This document shows, piece after piece, positions 8,996 to 19,794 of a DNA stretch of 60,550 nucleotides; within the stretch, counting starts at the first letter, position 1, and every line of letters starts with the position of its first letter. The translations under genes were made by a program, and so were the position numbers. Below the pieces are notes generated by a model. The model did not search any database. It saw only the letters and a program-made list of their open reading frames with translations, and was not told the DNA's origin. The DNA is taken from the NCBI GenBank assembly GCA_964602735.1, contig CAZRRV010000005.1:1-60550 (forward strand), read 5' to 3'. The stretch is from CAZRRV01 sp964602735 (lineage in GTDB: Bacteria; Bacillota; Clostridia; Oscillospirales; Acutalibacteraceae).

Positions 8996-11398
8996 CTACT
9001 GGCGTATGGCGGGGCGGGAGAGGTGACCTTCCGCCGGCGGGGGAACGACGCTCTCCGCGCCTTTATCGGCCGGGCGGAACGCGCGGGAGAGGATTTCTCC
9101 GACCCGCTTTACCGGCACGAACCGCAGACCGTCTTTAACTACCGGATCGACATCCTCCAGATTGCATACATTGCCCTCGGGAATGAAAACGGTTTTTATG
9201 CCCGCGCGGTATGCCGCCATGGATTTTTCTTTAAGTCCGCCTATCGGCAGTACCCGGCCGGTAACGGTTATCTCGCCCGTCATGGCTATATCGCGCAGAA
9301 TCGGCTTCCCCGTAAGCGCCGAAACAACGGCGGTAACGATTGTTACGCCGGCGCTCGGGCCGTCTTTCGGGACCGCCGCCTCGGTAGCGTGAATATGCAG
9401 GTCGGTCGTTTTGTAAAAGTCGGGATCTATTCCGAGTTCCTCGGCATGCCCTCTGACATAGGTTACCGCCGCGAACGCCGATTCTTTCATAACGTCGCCG
9501 AGCGAGCCGGTGGTTTCGGTTTTCCCGGTGCCTTTAAGCGCCGCGACCTCAAGCTGCATTAACTCGCCGCCCGCCGATGTCCAGGCAAGTCCGTTCACGA
9601 TTCCGACCGCGTCGTCGTCTAACAGCTCGTCGTTCCTGTATTTGGGAACACCCAGAAAATCGTGCAGATCGGATGCGGTTATTTTCACCGTCGACTCGCC
9701 GCTCATTATTTTATACGCCGTTTTGCGGCACAGGGACGCGATACAGCGGTTAAGCTGGCGAACCCCCGATTCACGCGTATAACCGTCGATAATTCCGTAA
9801 ACCGCGTCGTCGGTTATTTTGCATGTTGTTCTGTTAAGGCCGTGCAGTTTAAGCTGACTGCCTATAAGGTGCCGTTTGGCGATTTGGAACTTATCCTCCC
9901 TCGTATAACCCGCTATGGTTAAAACTTCCATCCTGTCGATAAGCGGATCGGGCACGCCGTCGAGCGTGTTGGCCGTGGTTATGAAAAGCACCCGGCTTAA
10001 ATCGAACGGAACGTCGAGATAATGATCCTTAAACGTCGCGTTCTGTTCGGGATCCAGAACCTCGAGCAGCGCTGACGAAGGATCGCCGTGATACGAGGCG
10101 CCGAGTTTATCGACCTCGTCGAGCAGTATAACGGGGTTGGCGCTGCCCGCGATTTTCACGGCATCGATAATTCTGCCGGGCATCGACCCTATATAGGTTC
10201 TGCGGTGGCCGCGGATTTCGCTTTCGTCGCTTATTCCGCCCAGAGAAACACGGGCAAATTTCCTGCCCATGCATTCGGCGATCGATTTGCCTATCGATGT
10301 TTTGCCCACTCCGGGAGGCCCAGCGAGGCAGAGAATCTGCCCTTTGATATTCGCGGAAAGGCCGCGCACGGCAAGCATTTCCAGAATGCGCTCTTTTACC
10401 TCTTTCAGCCCGTAATGCGTTTTTTCAAGGTGCTTCGCGGCGGCCGGAAGATTGATTTTATCCTTCGTGTAAACCCCCCACGGGAGTTCGAGGCAGGTGT
10501 CGAGGTAGGTGCAGAGAACCGCTCCGTCGTGCGATCCGGGCGGCATTTTCGCGAGCTTGTCGGCCTCGCCGCAAAGTTTTTCCTTAACCTCGTCGGGAGC
10601 GTCGAGTTCCATAATCCGTTCGCGGTACCCTTCTGCCTCGCTTTCGGGATCGTCGCCGCCGTTGAGTTCCTCGCTTATTACGTGCATCTGTTCGCGCAGA
10701 TAGTATTCGCGCTGGTTATCGTCGAGCCGCTCGCGCACCTTATCGTTTATTTTGGAGTCGATGTCTAAAATCTGGCGCTCTCTGTCGAGCGTTTGAAGAA
10801 CCGTACGCATGCGCTTTAACGGGTTGAGCTGTTCCAGTATATACTGCTTGTCGTCGGGGTCGATGGGCAGCGACGAGGCTATAAAATCCGAAAGGAAAGA
10901 AAGGCTGTCGTTCGAGGCGACGGTAAGGACAACATCGGGCGGCATCTGCGGCGCGGCTTTCGCGTATTCCTCAAACAGATTTTTAGCCTTGCGCACCATG
11001 GCTTTTTCGTAAGCCTCGGTGCAACGGTATTCTGTATCCTCAAGGGGAATGACATTTGCCATAAGGCACGGATCGTCGGAGAAAATCTCCGACAAACCGG
11101 CGCGCTGCCGCCCCTCCACGCTTATGCGGAAACTGTCGCCGTTTAACTTGAGCACCTGCTTAATCGAGGCAATGCATCCTATTTTATATAAATCGTCTTC
11201 TCCGGGATCGTCGGTCATCAGATCGCGCTGCGCCACCAGAAAGATACGGCGGCCGCTGCGCATGGCGGCGTTTATCGACTCGCAGGATTTACGCCTTCCC
11301 ACATCGAAACAGACGTTCATACCGGGGAAAACAACCAGCCCGCGCAACGCGAGCAAAGGCATGGGAACGGTTTCGGTTCTGAAATTTTCGCCGGACAT
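8996..11398 (-). CDS. lon: ATP-dependent endopeptidase La (Lon)
   Basis: 800 aa, typical bacterial LonA. It degrades misfolded and regulatory proteins in the cytosol. In order: N-terminal LON substrate-binding domain (about 10-200), helical linker, AAA+ module with Walker A GPPGVGKTSIGKS and Walker B VILLDEVDKLG, and the C-terminal S16 protease with the catalytic dyad Ser682 in KDGPSAGV and Lys723 in GGLKEK. The last 25 residues form a poorly conserved tail. A promoter about 100 bases upstream (11495-11523) suggests lon opens the long transcript running to the window's left edge. No CIRCE or CtsR-like operator was recognised. Confidence 0.97.
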   Translation of the reverse strand: MSGENFRTETVPMPLLALRGLVVFPGMNVCFDVGRRKSCESINAAMRSGRRIFLVAQRDLMTDDPGEDDLYKIGCIASIKQVLKLNGDSFRISVEGRQRAGLSEIFSDDPCLMANVIPLEDTEYRCTEAYEKAMVRKAKNLFEEYAKAAPQMPPDVVLTVASNDSLSFLSDFIASSLPIDPDDKQYILEQLNPLKRMRTVLQTLDRERQILDIDSKINDKVRERLDDNQREYYLREQMHVISEELNGGDDPESEAEGYRERIMELDAPDEVKEKLCGEADKLAKMPPGSHDGAVLCTYLDTCLELPWGVYTKDKINLPAAAKHLEKTHYGLKEVKERILEMLAVRGLSANIKGQILCLAGPPGVGKTSIGKSIAECMGRKFARVSLGGISDESEIRGHRRTYIGSMPGRIIDAVKIAGSANPVILLDEVDKLGASYHGDPSSALLEVLDPEQNATFKDHYLDVPFDLSRVLFITTANTLDGVPDPLIDRMEVLTIAGYTREDKFQIAKRHLIGSQLKLHGLNRTTCKITDDAVYGIIDGYTRESGVRQLNRCIASLCRKTAYKIMSGESTVKITASDLHDFLGVPKYRNDELLDDDAVGIVNGLAWTSAGGELMQLEVAALKGTGKTETTGSLGDVMKESAFAAVTYVRGHAEELGIDPDFYKTTDLHIHATEAAVPKDGPSAGVTIVTAVVSALTGKPILRDIAMTGEITVTGRVLPIGGLKEKSMAAYRAGIKTVFIPEGNVCNLEDVDPVVKDGLRFVPVKRVGEILSRAFRPADKGAESVVPPPAEGHLSRPAIRQ

Positions 11399-11494
11399 AG
11401 GTTTCCTCCGTTTCTAATCACAGGCTTAACGAACTGCCGAGAATGTACGGCGACTGCCGTCTCCGCGCCGCCGCGGCGTACATGTACCTCTGTT

Positions 11495-11523
11495 ATTATA
11501 CGACAATATTCCCCTTTTTACAA
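11495..11523 (-). promoter_or_regulatory. Sigma-A type promoter for lon
   Basis: On the minus strand, TTGTAA (11518-11523) and TATAAT (11495-11500) are separated by exactly 17 bases. It points at lon, whose start is about 97 bases downstream. The -10 box is a perfect consensus. Confidence 0.75.
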
Positions 11524-11603
11524 CTAAAATCGGGCCGAAATTCCCCCGCGTGCAAAAAGTTTACAAATTGCCGGCAGCCGCCGCGAATGAAGCAAACCGC
11601 GAA

Positions 11604-11630
11604 GCGGGGCGGTATATTTTACCGCCCCGC
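11604..11630 (-). terminator. Hairpin terminator after the surface-protein gene
   Basis: A perfect 11-base stem, GCGGGGCGGTA paired with TACCGCCCCGC around a five-base loop, 25 bases after the stop of the large secreted protein. On the minus strand it is followed by TTCGCGG rather than a T-run; read on the plus strand it is followed by CGAAAAAG. It also lies upstream of the lon promoter and so insulates the two transcripts. Confidence 0.6.
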
Positions 11631-11654
11631 CGAAAAAGAATACTCAACCGCCGG

Positions 11655-14600
11655 CTATTTCTTCTTTGCGGCGGTACGCCTGCCGATAAGCAGAGCCGCC
11701 GCAACCAGCACCGCGGCTATCCCGGCTATAAGCGTCCACAGCAGCAACCTGCGGTTATCCCCCGTGCCCGGATTGTCGCCGGTGGCGCCGGTGGCGCGGA
11801 TTACGGTGGCCGCGAGGGTTATTTCGTTTTTGCCCTCCGCGTCGTCGAAGTATTTGCCGCATTCCTTGCACACATAATATTCGATATTGCCGTCTTCCGT
11901 TGCGGTAGCCGCCTTCGCGGGGACGAGCTCGAGGGTATGACCCGCCGGATCGGTGGCCACGGTTTTAACATCGGTGTGCTCTTTACCGTCGGCGGTAACG
12001 GCTTTGGCGGTATACGTTACGGTTCCGCCCTCGGTGCAGGTAGCCGCTTTTTCCGATTTTTCGACGGTCGTCTCCGGCGTTTCGGTTTCATCGCAGTTAT
12101 CGCAGGCGAATGTTACGGAAACGGACGAATGATCCTCGCTCCATACCCAGCCGTCGCCGACCGGCGCCCAGCGGTGCCCCAACGCCGCGACCTTTTCGGT
12201 TATCTCCTCGCGGCAGACCATGCATACGCCGACGTTTACTCCGTCCTCGGTGCAGGTAGCCGCCGTCGACCTCTCCGGATCCACAATGACCTGGTGCTCC
12301 GCTAAAGGTTCGTCGTCATGAACGACTGTGTTGTAGAGTCCGCATTTCGTGCATTCGTACACGGTCTCGCCGTGATGGGTGCATGTGGCGGGTTTTTCTT
12401 CGACTGCCTTAAAGTCATGCGCCGCCTGGGTGCCCTCTTTTATGTCGAGCCGCGTTTCGCCACACCATTCGCACTTGTAAACATCAATCGCATCACCCGT
12501 GCAACTGCTGGGTTTACTCTCGCTAAACTTGAAATTGTGATTATCCACGGCGGCGGATTCAAGCACATAATCGTCCGTCACATCACAGCCGTCGCGCTCG
12601 CACTTGGCAACCCTCTTCTGTCCCTGGCAGGTAGGAGCCCCCTCATCCCTGTAATCCGAGAAAAAGTGGCCGAGAGCGGGAATCTCTTCTCCGTTTGAAA
12701 GGACGGCTGGGCAATCCCGGCATGTCACAACCGCGCGCTTCCCGCTCTTAACACAGGTTGCGGCTTCGGCCGCGGATTGCTGTACGGGTGTGTGCCCTTT
12801 GGCGGGTATTACGGCCGCCGGGCTTACCGTCTGGCCGCAATCTTCGCATATCAACGCGGCGCGATGGCCGGCTGTTGTGCAGGTGGGTTCCGTGTCATGG
12901 TCGCCGTCCGCCGGTTTCACGTTTTTATGCGTGCAGGCCGCCGCGACTACCGGCTCGCCGTATTCGGCTTCGGTTTTTTTCACGTCTTCGGGTATAAACT
13001 CTACGCTTAAAACTCCGTTTGTTGCCGGCGCGTCAACCGTAAATTTATTGTCTTTTACTTCGATTTCATGCCCGTCGAGCGCAACGGTATTTACCGTGTA
13101 GCCGGGTTCCGCTTTAATAGTAAATTCTTTTTTCGTGCCGGCGGCAAATTCGACATTGCCGTTTTCGCCGACCGCCTCAACCGTTTCTCCTTTGTCGTTT
13201 GTGTATTCGACAACGCCGTTGGAATCCGATACCACGGCAACGGTGACGCTGTCCGACACGGCAGCCGCGGGCTCGCCGTCGGTTTTATCGATCGCCACGA
13301 TCTCGAAAGGCGAAAACGCCTCGCACATTATAATCATGCCGTAGGGTGTGGGGATTATCTCGATTTCCTGAACATCTATAATATGCGCTCCCCAATCGTG
13401 AACGCGCTGCTGTTCGGGAGTTTCGTTCTCATATTCCTCGCAACGGTAATCATCATCGTCGGAGCAGCGGGTAAAGTGGTAAGCCTTAAGCTCGATTTTG
13501 CCGCTGCCGAGATCCTCGTAGGTCACCCCCGCGGGGTAGCCAACCTGCACCCGGATTTTCTCGCCTTTGTTGGGCTTTAACGTTACCTGCGGACAGAGCC
13601 TGTTGAAATCGATTTCGAATATCGAGGAACCCTTAATATTGCCGTTGATATCGCCGTGTTCCTGAAGATAGCCGTCNNNNNNNNNNNNNNNNNNNNNNNN
13701 NNNNNNNNNNNNNNNNNNNNNNNNNNNNNNNNNNNNNNNNNNNNNNNNNNNNNNNNNNNNNNNNNNNNNNNNNNNNAAGATAGCCGTCGATCTCCTCGTA
13801 TTCCTCGCGGTTTCCGGCGCCCTGGCTTTTATCCTCAACCACAAGCATCAGGCGGCCGTTCAAATCGTCCCTCTGCATTTCCTCTTCGAGAGCCTTGAGA
13901 ACATCGGGATCGGTGCCGCCGGCCTCCGCCATGGCGTAAAGGTCGAGATTATCCGGGGAATCGAGCAGCGTGGGGCGCCCCCACAGGTTCCAGTCGATGC
14001 CCTGGCCGCGGAAACATGTCGGGCAGAGCCCGGGAACCATGGCGATAACCGAAAAACTGTTCGCCGTTTTCCCCGACCGGCTGCCTACCACGCCGTCGAT
14101 CGTAAAGGAGTACATCGTCACATCGTCGATCCACTGGTCGGACGCGCGGAAATTAAACTCCACTCCCACAATCGGGCAGCCGTCGTCAACCGAACATTCT
14201 TCATGGTCGGCGTGATATTCTTTATTGGGGCAATCGTCTTTATCAAATTCGTAAATCCATTTGAAATCGGTGTAACCGCTGTCCATATCGACGATTCCGT
14301 CGCGGTTCGTATCGAACGGCAGTTCGCCCACGACCTGATGCGCGACGACTCCGCCTTTCCCTTCGCCGCTCAGAACCTCCTGCAACGTGCTGTAGCGAAC
14401 CCGCACCTTCTGCTGCCCGTCAGCGGCCGCCTCTGCCGGGGCATTTTCGGGGAGTATTAGGCTGTCGTCGAATGTCACCTTAAAGCGGTATTCGCAACCC
14501 GCCTGCGCGCTGCCGTTCGGCGCGGGGGTCTGCGTTTTCACATAAGGCGGCGCCTCGTAAGACGAGTTTACATTGTAAAGCATTCCGGAAGTCGCCACAA

Positions 14601-16179
14601 TCTCGTTTTCGTCGCCGTGGAAATACCCCGCCTCGTAATGGGAGGAAAGGTAACTGGTAGTCGGATCCGTGCTCCACTCGTCGAAATGATCCGGCTCGCG
14701 GGTGGTAACGGCGATTTCAACATACTCGCAGGTCGCGCTCGAAAAGCGCAAACCGTCGGCATGATCGCCGAAATACGGGTTGACGCCGCCGGTAACAAGC
14801 AGGGTCGCGTCGACATAATACCAGTCTTCCATGATGCTCTGGGTGCCGTCGGGATGAAAATCGTACATTTTCATCATAAAGAAGAAACCTTTTTCTTTGG
14901 CCTCGGTGGCGTTCATGCCCATGAATTTGGCGGTATAAACCCCGGCGGGAGCTTCTTCCATCGAACCGCCCGCGGAATATTTCACCACAAGCCCGCTGTT
15001 ATCGTCGAACACGACGGCGCCGGTGTAAGCGCCCGCTTCGATCTCGGGATATTTGAATTCAAAATTGCCGGTTGAAACAAAGCCGGAGGGACGCCAGTAT
15101 TCGCCCACAAGCGACTGACCGACAAGAAGGTATGTGTTGGTTTCCCGTCCGTCGAGGCCTTCGTGATATGTGAGATCGCGGCTGCCGTCCCAGTCCGCGA
15201 CGAGCGGATCGTCGTAGGTGGCGTCTACCACATACCAGTGAGGCGTTTCGCTGTCGGGGATATTAACCGCGTTCCACATATGGTCCTCGGGTGTTCCCTT
15301 GCTCTGCACTCCGTGAACCAGCACGCACTCCACTCCCAGTTTGCGGAGGCATACCTGAAGCGTGCGGGCATACGATTCGCACACTCCCTCGTGGGTTACG
15401 ATCCCGTAAAGAGTGCGGATATATCTCGCGTTGGCGTGCTGTTCGCCGCCGACTTCGCGGCACTCAATCTCGTAGCGGTAGTGAATTTTCTTCGTGATCT
15501 GATCGTGCACGGAGGTGACGAGGAACGCCAGGCGATCCTGATCGGTATATACGGCGCCGTCTTTAAGCTTGCTTTCCGCCTCGTTCAGGGCTTTAAGCGC
15601 GGTTTCCGTAATCTCGTTTACCGCATCTTCAACCGCCTTGTTCTTCCCGGCGACGTCTTCTATATCCGTACCGGCGAGAAGATAGGTTTCCCCTCTACCG
15701 GGCCCGACAAGGACATGATAACTGCCGTCCTCTTCCTCCTGCGTTACCTGAAAGCTCAAATAGCCGGAATCGATGTACCAGAGCTCGGAATGGTCGAGAT
15801 CGAGAGCGTCTTTGGCGGCGCAGAAATCGTTGAAAATATCCTTGTTGCCTTTTTCTTTATACGCCTTTACATCAGCCTCGGTTATAACGGCTGTTCCGCC
15901 GTTTTTGGGCGTAAGATTCATCAAATCTATAAACTGCTTCCCGGCGTAATAATCCGCGGCATCGCCGCCGGTAAACTCGTCCAGCAATTTGTCGTAAATC
16001 GCCTGCGCCCTTTTGTTCAGCTGATCGTAAAAATAATGGGACTGCAGTTCTACGGGGTGGTACTGCTCGGCGGCGGAAACCCCGGAGGGTATGATGTCGA
16101 GCACCGCCACAAACGACAGCAAAATCGCAAAAACGACCAGGATGGAAATAATTCTCGCTTTTTTACCGGCAGTTTTCAA
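11655..16179 (-). CDS. Large secreted transglutaminase-like protein with Cys-rich repeats and sortase-type anchor
   Basis: One gene interrupted by an artificial N run (13677-13776). If the 12-base sequence shared by both gap edges is merged, the frame reads through to about 1470 aa. A signal peptide with a long hydrophobic core (residues 9-37) is followed by a transglutaminase/protease-like domain with a Cys267 (GVCESYA), His300 (DHMWNAV), Asp319 (VVDATYDDP) triad, then beta-rich modules. The C-terminal third has about eight repeats of roughly 50-60 residues, each with TCT..G, C..C and GH, resembling zinc-ribbon-like surface repeats. The end reads NPGTGD, a hydrophobic helix, and RRTAAKKK: a sortase cell-wall sorting signal of the NPxTGD kind. 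ATG at 16179 has AAGGAG seven bases upstream. The substrate is unknown; a wall or host-protein cross-linking or cleaving role is inference. Confidence 0.8.
13677..13776. other. Assembly gap (100 N), probably artificial
   Basis: Exactly 100 N. The last 12 bases before it and the first 12 bases after it are the same (AAGATAGCCGTC), so the contig ends overlap. Merging them removes 112 bases and keeps one reading frame on the minus strand (…EEIDGYLQEHG…), whereas the gap as written shifts the frame. Confidence 0.9.
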
Positions 16180-16226
16180 TTTTTATTCTCCTTACCGTAA
16201 ATTTATTATCGGGTTCAACCATGTAG

Positions 16227-16255
16227 ATTAAACCACAAAATCGCCGAAAAATCAA
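16227..16255 (-). promoter_or_regulatory. Promoter for the large secreted protein
   Basis: Minus-strand TTGATT (16250-16255) and TTTAAT (16227-16232), spacing 17 bases, about 48 bases upstream of the ATG at 16179 with its AAGGAG site. The gene therefore looks like a separate single-gene transcript. Confidence 0.65.
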
Positions 16256-16297
16256 GCTTTTTCGCCGAATTTCGGTTTACAAAACGGTTAAAAAATA

Positions 16298-16930
16298 TTA
16301 CAGAGCGGGATCGCTCGGCAGGCCGGGACGCTTTTCCTCCGCCTTGAGCGAATAAACACATCCGCAGTAATTCTGCCTGTAAAGCCCCAGTTCGCGTGAA
16401 ATTTGACCCGAACGCAGATACCCGTTTTTTTTCTTAAAATCGGCGGGCAGAAATTCGGCGCCGTATTCCTCCCCCGCAGCGGCGCCCTCCGCGTTCAAAA
16501 CGGCGGCGTTTTTGTGCGGGCTTACCGAAAGCGTCGTCGTGAAAAGGTCGTATCCTCCCTCCGCCGCCGCGCGTGCGGCCGCTTTAAGGCGGAGCGCGAA
16601 GCATCTCCGGCACCTTTCCCCGCCCTCCGGCAGGTCTTCCGTTCCCCGCACGGCGGAGAAAAACTCATCCGGGTCATATCCCGGGCGGATCAACGGATAA
16701 TCCGCCCCCGTAAGCTTAAGCAGCCGGAATATCTGCTCTCCGCGTTTTTCAAACTCACCGGCGGGGTGAATGTTGGGATTGTAATAAAAAAGGGTGATAT
16801 TCGCGAGATTTGCAAGGCGTTCGAGAACCGGGCCCGCGCACGGCGCGCAGCAGACATGCAGCAACAGCTTCGGCCGGGATGTATAGCCGGCGAGTTTCGC
16901 CAGCATCGCGCCGTCAAAGTTTATATTCAC
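16298..16930 (-). CDS. queH: Epoxyqueuosine reductase QueH
   Basis: 210 aa. Catalyses the last step of queuosine synthesis in tRNA, reducing epoxyqueuosine; QueH (DUF208) is the iron-sulfur replacement for QueG. The Cys signature is intact: LLHVCCAPC near residue 26, CRRCFALRL near 107 and QNYCGCVYS near 185, with the FYYNPNIHP and TTTLSVSPHKN motifs between. The ATG at 16930 is ten bases after the uvrA stop, so it is likely the third gene of a uvrB-uvrA-queH unit. The partner tgt lies at 35261-36391. No QueA or preQ0 genes are seen here. Confidence 0.93.
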   Translation of the reverse strand: MNINFDGAMLAKLAGYTSRPKLLLHVCCAPCAGPVLERLANLANITLFYYNPNIHPAGEFEKRGEQIFRLLKLTGADYPLIRPGYDPDEFFSAVRGTEDLPEGGERCRRCFALRLKAAARAAAEGGYDLFTTTLSVSPHKNAAVLNAEGAAAGEEYGAEFLPADFKKKNGYLRSGQISRELGLYRQNYCGCVYSLKAEEKRPGLPSDPAL

Positions 16931-16940
16931 CGCCGTTTGC

Positions 16941-19787
16941 TCACCTCTCCCCGTCCCGCAGCAGTTTTTTCAGGAACTCCCCGGTGTAGGAACCCGGACA
17001 TTCCGCGATCTGTTCGGGGGTGCCCGCGGCCACGACGGTTCCGCCGCGATCCCCGCCTTCGGGCCCCAGATCGATAATATAATCCGCGGTTTTTATAACA
17101 TCAAGATTATGCTCAATCACCACGACGGTGTTGCCCGAATCGGCGAATCTCTGCAATATGCCGATCAGGCGGTGCACATCGGCGGTGTGAAGACCGGTAG
17201 TCGGTTCGTCCAAAATATAAAATGTTCTTCCCGTAGAGCGCCGCGACAGTTCCGACGCCAGTTTCACCCGCTGCGCCTCGCCGCCCGAAAGGGTGGTTGA
17301 ACTCTGCCCGATTTTTATATATCCCAGCCCCACATCGTACAGCGTTTGAAGTTTGCGGCTGATTTTCGGAATGCTTTCAAAAAAGGCGAGACCCTCCTCA
17401 ACCGTCATCTCCAGAACATCGTAAATGTTTTTGCCCTTGTATTTTACCTCGAGAGTTTCGCGGTTGTACCGCGTGCCGCCGCACACCTCGCAGGGCACAT
17501 AAACATCCGGCAGAAAATGCATTTCGATTTTGATAATTCCGTCGCCCTGGCAGGATTCGCACCGGCCGCCGCGGACATTGAACGAAAATCTGCCGGCCGA
17601 ATACCCGCGCGCTTTCGCGTCTTTCGTAGAGGCGAAAAGTTCGCGGATGTCGTTAAACACTCCGGTATAAGTGGCGGGGTTCGAACGCGGGGTTCTGCCG
17701 ATGGGCGACTGATCGATGGCGATTACCTTATCGAGATATTCGGCGCCGGTTATCTCCCGGAATTTCCCCGGCACTTTTCTCGCGCCGTTCAGCGCGGACG
17801 CCAGCTGCCTGTACAGAATATCGTTTACAAGAGTGGATTTGCCCGATCCCGACACCCCCGTAACGGCGATAAAACAGCCCAGCGGGAATTTAACGGTGAT
17901 GTTTTTCAGGTTGTTCTCCGCCGCGCCGCGAACCGTGAGGAACTTTCCGCTGCCGGAGCGCCGCTTTCCGGGAATCTCCACTTTCCTCCGCCCGGAAAGA
18001 TAGTCCCCGGTGACCGAACCGGCGCACCGTTCGATTTCCGCCGGCTTCCCCGCGCATACAATGTTCCCGCCGTGTATTCCCGCCCCGGGGCCTATATCGA
18101 TTACGTAATCGGCGGCGCGTATCGTTTCCTCGTCGTGTTCAACCACGATAACCGTATTGCCCAGATCGCGCAGACGTTTCAGAGTGTCGAGCAGGCGGCG
18201 GTTGTCTCTCTGGTGCAGCCCGATGCTCGGCTCGTCTAAAATATAAATTACCCCGGTGAGCGACGAACCTATCTGCGTGGCAAGCCTTATACGCTGGCTC
18301 TCGCCCCCGGAAAGCGTACCCGCCGACCGCGACAGCGTAAGGTACTCAAGCCCGACGTTTTTGAGGAAAGCGAGCCGCTCGCGTATCTCTTTCACAATCG
18401 GCGCCGCTATTTCCTCCTCCCGCTTTTCAAGGCGGAGCGACGAGAAAAACTCCTCCGCCCCCGCGACGGTGAGATCGCATACCTCGCGTATGTTTTTGCC
18501 GCCGACCGTAACGTTCAGGGATTCGGGTTTCAGCCGCGCGCCCCCGCATTCCGGACAGACGGACTCCGTCATGCACAGTTCGATTTCGGAACGGGAAAAA
18601 TCGCTCGATGTTTCGACATACCGGCGTTCCAGATTCGGTATGACGCCCTCGAAAGGAGTTTCGTATTTCCCGCCGCCCCATTCCGAGCTCCGCCGGAATG
18701 TGATCTTCTCGTCCCCCGTTCCGTACAACAGCGCCCGCCTGCCTTCTTCGGAAATATCGCGGAACGGGGTTTGCAGCGTGAAGCCGAACCGTCTCGCCAA
18801 TCCCTCAAAATACATAAGGGCTATCGTGTTCCCCTTACCGTTCCAGCCGTTAAGGCTCCAGCCCGACGCTTTAACGCACCCCTCTTCCAGCGATTTGCTT
18901 TCGTCGGGGACAACCAGCGACGGGTCGACTTTGCGGAACACGCCGAGCCCGGAGCACTTCGGGCATGCTCCGAAAGGGCTGTTGAACGAAAACATACGCG
19001 GCGCGAGTTCCGGCATGCTGAACCCGTGCTCGGGGCAGGCGAAGTTTTCCGAAAAAACGGTGTCTTCCGCGCCGTTGTTTACTATCGCGAGCCCGCCGCC
19101 AGTTTTAAGCGCCGTTTCGATACTGTCGGTCAGGCGGCTTTCCGCGCCGGGTCTCACCGCGAGGCGGTCAACGGCTATTTCGATGTTGTGCTTCCTGTTC
19201 TTCTCAAGCGGCACGGTTTCGGAAAGATCGTAAATTATTCCGTCGATCCGCGCCCTTACGAACCCGCTTTTTCTCGCGGAATCGAGTATGTTTTTATGTT
19301 CCCCCTTGCGCCCCCGCACAACCGGCGCGAGTATCATAATCCGCGTTCCCTCCGCGAGTTCCATAATCCTGTCGACAATCTGATCAACGCTCTGCCGTTT
19401 TATCTCCCTGTGGCATACCGGGCAGTGAGGGATCCCGGCTCTCGCGTACAGAAGCCTTAAATAATCGTAAATTTCCGTAACGGTGCCGACCGTGGATCGC
19501 GGGTTCTTCGATGTCGTTTTCTGGTCTATCGAAATCGCGGGCGAAAGCCCCTCGATACTGTCGACATTCGGCTTTTCCATCTGCCCCAGGAACATTCTCG
19601 CGTATGAGGAAAGCGATTCCACATATCGGCGCTGCCCCTCGGCGTAAATCGTATCGAACGCCAGAGAGGATTTGCCCGACCCCGAGAGCCCCGTAAACAC
19701 CACAAGGCTGTTCCTCGGAATCTCAAGGCTGACATTTTTCAGGTTATGCACTTTCGCGCCTTTGATTATTATTTTATCGTGATCCAT
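16941..19787 (-). CDS. uvrA: Excinuclease ABC subunit A
   Basis: 948 aa, full length. The DNA-damage sensor of nucleotide excision repair. Two ABC ATPase modules with Walker A FTGLSGSGKSSL (near residue 32) and VTGVSGSGKSTL (near 645), two ABC signatures TLSGGESQRI and TLSGGEAQRV, and zinc fingers C-PVC…, CPEHG…CPKC and CESCQGDG…CEVCGG. The ATG at 19787 lies seven bases after the uvrB stop, giving the standard uvrB-uvrA pair. No LexA/DinR box was recognised upstream of uvrB. Confidence 0.97.
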   Translation of the reverse strand: MDHDKIIIKGAKVHNLKNVSLEIPRNSLVVFTGLSGSGKSSLAFDTIYAEGQRRYVESLSSYARMFLGQMEKPNVDSIEGLSPAISIDQKTTSKNPRSTVGTVTEIYDYLRLLYARAGIPHCPVCHREIKRQSVDQIVDRIMELAEGTRIMILAPVVRGRKGEHKNILDSARKSGFVRARIDGIIYDLSETVPLEKNRKHNIEIAVDRLAVRPGAESRLTDSIETALKTGGGLAIVNNGAEDTVFSENFACPEHGFSMPELAPRMFSFNSPFGACPKCSGLGVFRKVDPSLVVPDESKSLEEGCVKASGWSLNGWNGKGNTIALMYFEGLARRFGFTLQTPFRDISEEGRRALLYGTGDEKITFRRSSEWGGGKYETPFEGVIPNLERRYVETSSDFSRSEIELCMTESVCPECGGARLKPESLNVTVGGKNIREVCDLTVAGAEEFFSSLRLEKREEEIAAPIVKEIRERLAFLKNVGLEYLTLSRSAGTLSGGESQRIRLATQIGSSLTGVIYILDEPSIGLHQRDNRRLLDTLKRLRDLGNTVIVVEHDEETIRAADYVIDIGPGAGIHGGNIVCAGKPAEIERCAGSVTGDYLSGRRKVEIPGKRRSGSGKFLTVRGAAENNLKNITVKFPLGCFIAVTGVSGSGKSTLVNDILYRQLASALNGARKVPGKFREITGAEYLDKVIAIDQSPIGRTPRSNPATYTGVFNDIRELFASTKDAKARGYSAGRFSFNVRGGRCESCQGDGIIKIEMHFLPDVYVPCEVCGGTRYNRETLEVKYKGKNIYDVLEMTVEEGLAFFESIPKISRKLQTLYDVGLGYIKIGQSSTTLSGGEAQRVKLASELSRRSTGRTFYILDEPTTGLHTADVHRLIGILQRFADSGNTVVVIEHNLDVIKTADYIIDLGPEGGDRGGTVVAAGTPEQIAECPGSYTGEFLKKLLRDGER

Positions 19788-19794
19788 ATAAAAA

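Noticed and set aside
15163..16200. Long plus-strand frame of 345 codons
   Set aside because: It lies wholly opposite the signal peptide and transglutaminase domain of the minus-strand gene, has no recognisable domain and is a shadow of GC-rich coding sequence.
17660..17700. tRNA-like GGTTCGAAC string
   Set aside because: It lies inside uvrA coding sequence and no cloverleaf can be drawn around it.
18256..19233. Plus-strand frame of 325 codons opposite uvrA
   Set aside because: Shadow of uvrA; Ser/Arg/Pro-rich with no family resemblance.
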